5,887 bases of DNA from Chloroflexota bacterium. Its GTDB lineage: Bacteria; Chloroflexota; Limnocylindria; Limnocylindrales; CSP1-4. Location: the NCBI GenBank assembly GCA_016200745.1, contig JACQEF010000194.1, positions 1-5,887 of the forward strand. Direction: 5' to 3'. This document shows positions 1-5,887 of the stretch, one piece after another. Under the pieces are notes generated by a model. The model was not told the DNA's origin and searched no databases. It saw only the letters and a list, made by a program, of their open reading frames with translations. The position numbers were made by a program, and so were the translations under genes. Within the stretch, counting starts at the first letter, position 1; every line of letters begins with the position of its first letter.

Positions 1-550
1 CCGGGTCGCCCGCGGCGTCCCGGGCCGCGGTGAGCGCCTCGTCGATCTGATCCCCGATCCCCCGCAGCTGGCGGAGGGCGGCGTCGGTCTGGAAGCGCCC
101 GACCGGTCGATCAGGCAGCCCCACGAGGCGGTCCCGCGCGTACGCCAGCAGGTCCGGGATCCCCTCGAGCCGGCCGGCGACCGATGCCAGCCGGTCGGCG
201 AGCGGCGCGAACTCCCGCGCCGTGAGGGTGAACAGCCCGTTGCCGATCAGGTAGACCCACTCGAGGGGGTTCCAGGCGTCTTCGCGGAGGATCGTCTCGT
301 TGAACCGGGCGGCCTCCAACTCGCCGACGAGCAGATCGCGGTCGATCGCCTCGTCGGCGTCGGGATCGGTCATCGCCCCGAACTCGGCGAGCCATCGGTC
401 GATGAACCCGAGCTGCTCGGCCCGGCCCGCCTCGGACAGGTCCGGCCAGCGGGCGTCGTGGGCATGCTCGCCCATCGCCGTCGCGAAGGTCGGGTTGAGC
501 CGGAACAGGTCGGCGAGGAACGCCTCGGTGCGGACGGAGAAGTCGGACAT
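1..550 (-). CDS. DUF885 family protein, N-terminal 183 residues (cut by left edge)
   Basis: The leftward frame opens with ATG at 550-548 (MSDFSVRTEAFLADLF) and stays open to base 1, so only the N-terminal third or so of a protein usually about 550 residues long is present. What is visible is an all-helical N-terminus typical of DUF885: 'FRLNPTFATAMGEH' (about 16-29), a 'DRDLLVGELEAARFN' helix (70-84), and 'NPLEWVYLIGNGLFTL' (94-109), where family members carry the N/D-P-x-x-Y-type segment. No signal peptide or membrane segment is seen, so it is probably cytoplasmic. DUF885 proteins are known from sequence to carry a putative metallopeptidase-like His motif in the C-terminal half; that part lies outside the window and cannot be checked. 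The start is favoured because a TAGACT -10-like box sits 8 nt upstream and no Shine-Dalgarno is present. It follows the lipoprotein gene on the same strand after a 223-bp gap and probably has its own promoter. Substrate and physiological role are unknown. Confidence 0.8.
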   Translation of the reverse strand, partial: MSDFSVRTEAFLADLFRLNPTFATAMGEHAHDARWPDLSEAGRAEQLGFIDRWLAEFGAMTDPDADEAIDRDLLVGELEAARFNETILREDAWNPLEWVYLIGNGLFTLTAREFAPLADRLASVAGRLEGIPDLLAYARDRLVGLPDRPVGRFQTDAALRQLRGIGDQIDEALTAARDAAGDP

Positions 551-558
551 GGCGGCCA

Positions 559-564
559 AGTCTA
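559..564 (-). promoter_or_regulatory. Candidate leaderless -10 box (TAGACT) for the DUF885 gene
   Basis: Read leftward, TAGACT (TANNNT) ends 8 nt before the ATG at 550. At the usual -10 to start-site distance, transcription would begin at or next to the A of the ATG, giving a leaderless mRNA. The 20 nt before the ATG contain no purine-rich Shine-Dalgarno. No convincing -35 hexamer is visible 16-19 nt further upstream in this GC-rich stretch, so the call rests on the -10 match and its spacing. Confidence 0.4.
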
Positions 565-753
565 GCGGCCCGGCCCGGCGCGGAACGGCGCGGAGCGGAG
601 CGGAGCGTCGAGTCCCGGCATCGGAGGGGCCGGCGCGGCGCGACTTCGGAGGGCCGCCGCGTCGCGGGGCCGCGTCAGCCCTGGCTCCCCGGCCGCCGGC
701 AACGATGGACCGGATCGCCACCCTCTACGAGGCGCGGATCACGCCGCTCGTCC

Positions 754-773
754 GCCGGCGCCGGCAGGCCGGC
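754..773 (-). repeat. Triple GCCGGC dyad just 3' of the lipoprotein stop; possible 3' hairpin
   Basis: Three copies of the self-complementary GCCGGC lie at 754-759, 760-765 and 768-773; the first two form a perfect 12-bp palindrome. In the leftward transcript this begins right after the TGA of the lipoprotein gene. The outer copies could form a 6-bp all-GC stem with an 8-nt loop. There is no T-tract after it, so it is not a canonical intrinsic terminator. It could still stabilise or pause a 3' end, or merely reflect base composition. Confidence 0.3.
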
Positions 774-1310
774 TCAGTAGCCGTACCGGCCCCCGGACGC
801 CGGCGGCGCCGCGGATGCCGGCGCCGCCGGGGCGGACGCGCCGGCGGCCTTCGCGACCGAGAACCCATCCACGCCGTCCCCGGTGACGTCGCCGGGCTTG
901 GCATCGCCCTGCCAGGCGTAGAGCGGCAGCCCGTCGTAGGCGACCTGGGTCGTACCGTCGGCGCGGGCCAGGGTGGACAGCGTGCCGGTCACGCCTGCGC
1001 CGGCGACCGGTTGCCGGCCCGGCGGGACCGTCACCGGCGGCCAGGACGACGCGCAGCCACCGGTGCACGTCGACATACCCGACGAGTCGCCCGAGTACGT
1101 GTAGAGCGTCTTTCCATCCGGACCGGTCAGGATCGTGCCGAAGGACGACGAGGTCGCCGTTCCGATCGTCGCGCCGGCGCTCGTGGCGGCCGTCGGCTGG
1201 CCGGCCGACGCCGGGCTCGTGGCGGGCGCCGCGCCCGAGGCGGAACAGGCGGCGACCGAGACGGCGGCGATGACGGTCATGGCGGTGATCTGCAGGCGGC
1301 GGGGGAACAT
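774..1310 (-). CDS. Secreted lipoprotein, COG4315 type, two Yx[FWY]xxD repeats
   Basis: This 178-residue protein starts with ATG at 1310, preceded by a GGAG ribosome binding site 8 nt upstream. Residues 1-22 form a lipoprotein signal peptide: FPRR basic end, a hydrophobic stretch, then a lipobox SVAAC with Cys22 as the lipidated residue. An Ala/Ser/Thr/Gly/Pro-rich linker (23-50) follows. The folded part (about 51-155) shows the family's two repeats: 'LYTYSGD' (69-75) followed by STCTGGCASSWPPV with a Cys82-x3-Cys86 pair, and 'LYAWQGD' (130-136) followed by a GDVTGDG segment. This matches the 'secreted repeat of unknown function' family (PF03640/COG4315). Function is not established; the protein should sit on the outer face of the cytoplasmic membrane. 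Where relatives often end with a G-V-W-Y-V-V strand, this one has GDGVDGFSVAKA and then an Ala/Pro-rich tail ending GGRYGY. It is divergent from the GNAT gene across about 100 bp. Confidence 0.85.
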   Translation of the reverse strand: MFPRRLQITAMTVIAAVSVAACSASGAAPATSPASAGQPTAATSAGATIGTATSSSFGTILTGPDGKTLYTYSGDSSGMSTCTGGCASSWPPVTVPPGRQPVAGAGVTGTLSTLARADGTTQVAYDGLPLYAWQGDAKPGDVTGDGVDGFSVAKAAGASAPAAPASAAPPASGGRYGY

Positions 1311-1318
1311 GCTTGGCG

Positions 1319-1322
1319 CTCC
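1319..1322 (-). promoter_or_regulatory. Ribosome binding site (GGAG) of the lipoprotein gene
   Basis: Read leftward, GGAG stands 8 nt before the ATG at 1310. It supports this start over the internal Met at residue 11, which would remove most of the signal peptide. Unlike the DUF885 and GNAT genes, this gene therefore has a conventional leadered start. Confidence 0.5.
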
Positions 1323-1339
1323 GGGGTTCGTGATGCACG

Positions 1340-1355
1340 GGTGAGTCGATTGACC
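1340..1355. promoter_or_regulatory. Imperfect 16-bp dyad in the divergent intergenic region
   Basis: GGTGAGTCGATTGACC reads as GGTnAnTCGAnTnACC with six of eight symmetric pairs matching, centred on TCGA. It lies 30 bp before the lipoprotein start and about 44 bp before the proposed -10 of the GNAT gene, where a shared operator could sit. A dyad this imperfect is expected by chance about once per 100 bp of GC-rich DNA, so position is the main argument. It also contains TTGACC (1350-1355), a good -35 match, but no -10 lies at the right distance. Confidence 0.2.
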
Positions 1356-1398
1356 GTCCGTACGCCGCCGTCGCGCTTCCGGTTTCGGGGCGGCCCGC

Positions 1399-1404
1399 TA
1401 CGAT
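1399..1404 (+). promoter_or_regulatory. Candidate leaderless -10 box (TACGAT) for the GNAT-led operon
   Basis: TACGAT fits TANNNT and ends 6 nt before the ATG at 1411, the spacing expected if the transcript starts on the A of the start codon. The preceding sequence has no Shine-Dalgarno. No good -35 is seen around 1375-1382. If real, it would drive the acetyltransferase and probably the whole downstream run. Confidence 0.45.
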
Positions 1405-1410
1405 GCGCCG

Positions 1411-2028
1411 ATGCCAGTCCCGCCGTCCCAGACCTGGGTCCAACCCGTCGTCCTCGAGGGAGCGCGCATTCGCCTCGAGCCGCTCCGCCCCGACCACCTC
1501 GCGGACCTGGCCCTCGTGGCGTTCGACCCGGCCGTCTGGCGCTGGACGATCGCGCGGACACAGGACGAGGCCGGCCTGCAGCGGTGGGTCGAGAGCGCCA
1601 TCGCCAACGCGGAGGCCGGGACCGAGCGGCCGTTCGCGACGGTCGACCGGGCGACGGGGCGGGCGATCGGCAGCACCCGCTTCATGTCGATCGTGCCCGA
1701 GCACCGGCGGCTGGAGATCGGCTGGACGTGGATCGGCACCGATCATCAGCGGACCGGTGCGAACCGGGAAGCGAAGCTGCTCCAGCTCGGGCACGCATTC
1801 GAGGTCCTCGGGGCCAACCGGGTGGAATTCAAGACCCACGCGCGGAACGAGCGCTCGCGCGCGGCCCTGGCCGGGATCGGCGCCACCTTCGAGGGCGTCT
1901 TTCGGAGCCACATGATCATGCCCGACGGGACGCTCCGCGATTCCGCCTGGTTCAGCGTGATCGCCGAGGAGTGGGCGAGCGTGAAAGCCGGTCTCGTCGC
2001 CAGCCTGGCGCGGTACCCTTCGCCCTGA
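1411..2028 (+). CDS. GNAT family N-acetyltransferase, RimJ/RimL-like
   Basis: This 205-residue protein is full length for the COG1670 (Acetyltransf_3) group, which transfers acetyl from acetyl-CoA to a primary amine; in RimJ/RimL these are ribosomal protein N-termini, but many paralogues act on other small molecules or proteins. Visible landmarks: an N-terminal strand 'VVLEGARIRLEPLRPDHL' (13-30), 'GRAIGSTRFMSIVPEHRRLEIGWTW' spanning the central strands (about 83-107, with the typical ExGWTW), the acetyl-CoA loop as QRTGAN (113-118) in place of a strict QxxGxG, and 'THARNERSR' (142-150) with the conserved Asn146 of the C-terminal motif. The end, 'HMIMPDGTLRDSAWFSVIAEEW', is characteristic of this subfamily. 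It is soluble and cytoplasmic, with no signal peptide. The ATG at 1411 is chosen because TACGAT lies 6 nt upstream. The next gene follows after 41 nt. The substrate cannot be told from sequence. Confidence 0.88.
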   Translation: MPVPPSQTWVQPVVLEGARIRLEPLRPDHLADLALVAFDPAVWRWTIARTQDEAGLQRWVESAIANAEAGTERPFATVDRATGRAIGSTRFMSIVPEHRRLEIGWTWIGTDHQRTGANREAKLLQLGHAFEVLGANRVEFKTHARNERSRAALAGIGATFEGVFRSHMIMPDGTLRDSAWFSVIAEEWASVKAGLVASLARYPSP

Positions 2029-2057
2029 CGGTCGTCGGGGGCCGTGTCCTGTCGAGC

Positions 2058-2063
2058 GGAGGG
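2058..2063 (+). promoter_or_regulatory. Ribosome binding site (GGAGGG) fixing the GTG start at 2070
   Basis: GGAGGG lies 6 nt before GTG at 2070, the strongest Shine-Dalgarno match in the window. It decides the start of the small membrane protein, whose reading frame is open far upstream with several alternative ATG and GTG codons inside the GNAT gene. Confidence 0.65.
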
Positions 2064-2069
2064 ATCGCC

Positions 2070-2471
2070 GTGAGAAGCTTCGTCGTCAATACGGTCGTCA
2101 CGGCCGTCGCGTTCTACGTGCTGACCAGGGTCCTGCCCGATGCCGGCGTCAGCACGGGCGTGAAGTACGCCGGCGAGCTCGCCGGGCTGCTCGTCCTGGC
2201 CGCGATCTTCGGCGTCGTCAACGGGTTGATCGGTCCGGTCGTCCGGATCCTGGCGTTCCCGCTCAACCTGATGACGATGGGGCTGATCGGGTTCGTGATC
2301 AACGGTGGCCTCCTGCTCGCAACGGCGTACGTCGCCAACTCCACGGGGTTCGACCTCCAGGTCGGCGACTTCCCGCCCGACATCACCGCCGACACCATCG
2401 TCGCGGCGATCCTCGGCTCGATCGTGCTGAGCGTGGTCGGATCCGTCGTTCGGCTTGTCGTCCACGACTGA
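2070..2471 (+). CDS. Small integral membrane protein, YvlD / phage holin family 4 (PF04020)
   Basis: Starting at GTG 2070 behind a strong Shine-Dalgarno, this gene gives 133 residues, close to the usual length of the family. Four hydrophobic segments are visible: about 4-22, 35-57, 60-88 (perhaps a re-entrant pair) and 109-131. The signature is the central 'FPLNLMTMGLIGFVINGGLL' (63-82), matching the P-x-N-hydrophobic-T-x-G-L...N pattern of the family. A short polar loop 'STGFDLQVGDFPPDITAD' (91-108) separates the last two segments. Despite the 'holin' name, members such as Bacillus YvlD are ordinary chromosomal proteins of unknown role; no endolysin, phage gene or lytic partner is nearby, so lysis is not supported. 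Its last 17 nt overlap the start of lysA, so the two are probably translated as a coupled pair. Confidence 0.85.
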   Translation: MRSFVVNTVVTAVAFYVLTRVLPDAGVSTGVKYAGELAGLLVLAAIFGVVNGLIGPVVRILAFPLNLMTMGLIGFVINGGLLLATAYVANSTGFDLQVGDFPPDITADTIVAAILGSIVLSVVGSVVRLVVHD

Positions 2472-3740
2472 CCCCGAGGCGCTCCGGCGAGCCGCGAACC
2501 GGTTCGGGACGCCGCTCTACGTCACCGACCTGGCGCAGCTGGCCGCGGCGGCGGCCGAGGTCCGCGTGGCCTTCCCGGATCCGTGGCTCCGCCACTACTC
2601 GGTCAAGGCCAACGACGTCCCGGCGATCGTCGCCGCGGTGGCGGGGCACGGGTTCGGCGCGAACGTCGTGTCGCGCGGTGAATGGGCGGCCGCCACGCGG
2701 GCGGGACTCCCGAACGACCGGATCACGCTGGAGGGGATCGGCAAGACCGAAGCCGACCTCCGTGCCGCGGCCGCGGCCGTCCGCGACGGTCGCCCGCTGC
2801 GCTGGGTCGCGCTCGAATCGCCCGAGGAGGCGGCCGCGCTGGCGGCGATCGTCCGGTCGGTGGCCGGCCCGTCGGGCACGCTCGACGTCCTGTACCGCCT
2901 CAATCCGGACGTCGCGCCCGAGACGCTGCCCGGTCTCGCCGTGGGCACCGGCGGGTCCAAGTTCGGGATGAACGAGACCGAGCTCGCGGCGGCCATCGAG
3001 GCAGGCGGCGGGCCCGACGGTCCGCTGCGTCCGCGCGGGATCCACCTGCACGTCGGCTCGCAGCTGGGCGCGATCGACGCCTGGCGCGACGCGGTCCGCC
3101 GGGCGCTCGCGATCACCGCGCTGTGGCGGGGTGGCATCGCCACGTTCGACACCCTCGACGTCGGCGGCGGATTCTCGGTCTTCGCGGCCGGCAAGCCGGC
3201 GCCCGGCCCGGCGCGATTCGCCGGCGAACTGCCGGCGTTGCTCGACGGCACGCCTACCGACCGGCGGCCGGGCCGCCTCGCGATCGAGCCCGGGCGGTTC
3301 CTCGTGGCGCGTGCCGGCTGGCTCGTCGCGGCCGTCCTCCACGCACGCGATCGAGGCGGGCGCCAGGTGGTCCTCGATGCCGGGATGACCGAGCTGATCC
3401 GGCCGGCCCTGTACGGAGCACACCATGCCGTCGTCGCCCTGACCTCGCTCGGACGGCCGTGCGCGGGTGTGCCGGCCGGACGCTTGCGTTCCGCCAGCGC
3501 GGCCAAGGCGCCCACCCGGGTCGAGGGGCCGATCTGCGAATCCACCGATTCGCTCGGGATTCACGACCTGCCGCCGTTGCGCCGCGGCGACCTGGTGGCG
3601 ATCGCCGACGCCGGGGCCTACGGCGCCTCGCAATCGTCCGCGTACAACGGGCGCCCGCGACCCGCCCAGGTCCTGCTCGACGCCGGCGGGCGACTCCGGC
3701 TCGGACGGCGCCGCGGCAGCATCGCGGCGGTGACCAGGCA

Positions 3741-3744
<4 letters not shown>
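2455..3744 (+). CDS. lysA: Diaminopimelate decarboxylase
   Basis: LysA removes CO2 from meso-2,6-diaminopimelate to give L-lysine, the last step of bacterial lysine synthesis, in the cytoplasm with PLP as cofactor. The 429 residues are a normal full length. Fold-type III landmarks appear in order: FGTPLYVTD (18-25), the PLP Schiff-base Lys51 in YSVKAN, SKFGM (168-172), the HLHVGSQL strand (His199), the phosphate loop DVGGGF (235-240), EPGR (278-281), DAGMTELIRPALY (308-320), the active-site loop CESTD with Cys361 that completes the partner subunit's site, and GAYGASQSSAYNGRPRP (387-403). The CESxD loop separates it from arginine/ornithine decarboxylase relatives only partly, but the whole pattern is that of LysA. 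The only in-frame start downstream of the TGA at 2428-2430 that keeps the N-terminal strand is TTG 2455, inside the upstream gene and without a Shine-Dalgarno. Its TGA overlaps the next ATG by 4 nt. Confidence 0.95.
3726..3733 (+). promoter_or_regulatory. Ribosome binding site (GGCGGTGA) of the methyltransferase/reductase gene
   Basis: GGCGGTGA matches the extended Shine-Dalgarno GGAGGTGA at 7 of 8 positions and ends 7 nt before ATG 3741, inside the last codons of lysA. It supports 3741 as the true start although the frame is open far upstream, to about 2682. The 9-mer GGTGACCAG found here (3729-3737) recurs at 5701-5709 just before the next start. Confidence 0.5.
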
Positions 3745-5705
<1,961 letters not shown>

Positions 5706-5709
5706 CCAG

Positions 5710-5887
5710 ATGACTCGTCGGGGGCGCGTGCTCCTCAGCCTCGTAACCCTGGCCCTGGGCCTGGCCGCCGGTGGCGGGTTGGCGTCGGCCGCCTCGCCCT
5801 CGGCCCCGCCGCCCGGCCCGCCCTTCCCGCCGCCGACCGCGGGTCGCGCGGTGTACGACTTCGCCGGCGTCCTGTCGCCGGGCGCCA
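5710..5887 (+). CDS. Exported TPM-domain protein, N-terminal fragment (cut by right edge)
   Basis: ATG 5710 lies 4 nt after the previous stop with a good ribosome binding site; 59 codons are visible before the window ends. Residues 1-27 form a Sec-type signal peptide: MTRRGR basic end, a Leu/Ala/Val core, and a likely cleavage after ASA (about residue 27). A Pro-rich stretch (SPSAPPPGPPFPPP) follows, then GRAVYDFAGVLSPGA, which fits the opening of the TPM domain (PF04536: hydrophobic-x-D-x-A-G-hydrophobic-L-S). TPM proteins are typically signal peptide, TPM domain, then a C-terminal membrane segment and sometimes a Gly-rich tail; they include the plant photosystem II repair protein Psb32 and bacterial YgcG-like proteins, with acid phosphatase activity reported for a plant member. 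Only the first few residues of the domain are visible, so the assignment is tentative, while the exported nature is well supported. Confidence 0.65.
   Translation, partial: MTRRGRVLLSLVTLALGLAAGGGLASAASPSAPPPGPPFPPPTAGRAVYDFAGVLSPGA

Larger units (their letters stand above)
551..773. other. Intergenic spacer between the two leftward genes; short GC-rich repeats
   Basis: This 223-bp gap separates the lipoprotein stop (774-776) from the DUF885 start (550). It holds the TAGACT box near 560, three head-to-tail CGGAG units at 591-605, two copies of TCGGAGGG at 621-628 and 646-653 (25-bp period, each followed by similar GC-rich sequence), and a GCCGGC-rich dyad at 754-773. A short rightward ATG frame from 705 (MDRIATLYEARITPLV) has no ribosome binding site and runs into antisense sequence of the lipoprotein gene, so I do not call it a gene. 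No tRNA-like or riboswitch-like fold was recognised. Confidence 0.5.

Noticed and set aside
705..780. Short rightward ORF beginning MDRIATLYEARITPLV
   Set aside because: The first 16 residues look protein-like, but there is no ribosome binding site or promoter and it continues as Arg-rich sequence antisense to the lipoprotein gene. It could be a remnant, but nothing confirms it.
1350..1355. TTGACC as a -35 box for the GNAT gene
   Set aside because: It is 43 bp from the TACGAT -10, and no -10-like hexamer occurs 16-19 bp downstream of it.
739..1911. 390-residue leftward frame across the lipoprotein and GNAT genes
   Set aside because: Shadow frame: no recognisable motif, Arg/Gly/Pro-rich, and it overlaps two genes with clear family signatures in other frames.
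300..2069. Long rightward open frame preceding the YvlD-like gene, apparently giving a 723-residue protein
   Set aside because: It runs antisense to the DUF885 and lipoprotein genes and out of frame through the GNAT gene, with Arg/Gly/Ala-rich low-quality translation. Only the part from GTG 2070 has family signatures and a ribosome binding site; the rest is open because stop codons are rare at this GC content.
2070..2471. Prophage or lysis module suggested by the 'phage holin' family name
   Set aside because: No endolysin, capsid, integrase or other phage gene is nearby. YvlD-type members are widespread chromosomal proteins, and this one is embedded in a metabolic gene run.
2682..3740. Rightward open frame continuous with the methyltransferase/reductase gene, suggesting a 1007-residue fusion
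   Set aside because: This stretch lies out of frame within lysA and translates to Arg-rich sequence. The conserved protein begins at ATG 3741 with a Shine-Dalgarno-like site and an ATGA overlap.

Overview
This is a very GC-rich (about 70% by eye), densely coded bacterial chromosome fragment made of ordinary chromosomal genes. The mix of a DUF885 protein, a COG4315 lipoprotein, a TPM-domain secreted protein and leaderless-looking promoters (TANNNT just before ATG) would fit a high-GC Chloroflexota lineage (for example the Limnocylindria/Ellin6529 group) or an actinobacterium-like organism. That placement is inference; nothing in the window fixes the taxonomy.

Layout. Two genes read leftward: the first part of a DUF885 protein (running off the left edge, start at 550) and a secreted lipoprotein with two Yx[FWY]xxD repeats (start at 1310). 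A roughly 100-bp divergent promoter region follows. Five genes then read rightward, packed like an operon: a RimJ/RimL-type GNAT acetyltransferase (1411-2028), a small YvlD/'phage holin family 4' membrane protein (2070-2471), diaminopimelate decarboxylase LysA (2455-3744), a bifunctional homocysteine S-methyltransferase/methylenetetrahydrofolate reductase (3741-5705), and the start of a TPM-domain exported protein cut by the right edge (from 5710). The last four genes overlap or nearly touch (17-nt overlap, 4-nt ATGA overlap, 4-nt gap), which suggests cotranscription and translational coupling.

Function. LysA makes lysine from meso-diaminopimelate, and the fused enzyme makes 5-methyl-THF and methylates homocysteine. 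The core of the run therefore serves aspartate-family amino acids and one-carbon metabolism, with small envelope proteins on either side. No riboswitch (SAM, lysine, cobalamin), tRNA, rRNA, CRISPR array, transposase or integration signature was seen.

Novelty. I found no convincing undescribed system. The points most worth a second look are the two leaderless-type promoters, the LysA start at TTG inside the upstream gene without a Shine-Dalgarno sequence, the source of the methyl group for the fused methyltransferase (which has no cobalamin domain of its own), and a repeat-derived insertion inside its homocysteine domain.
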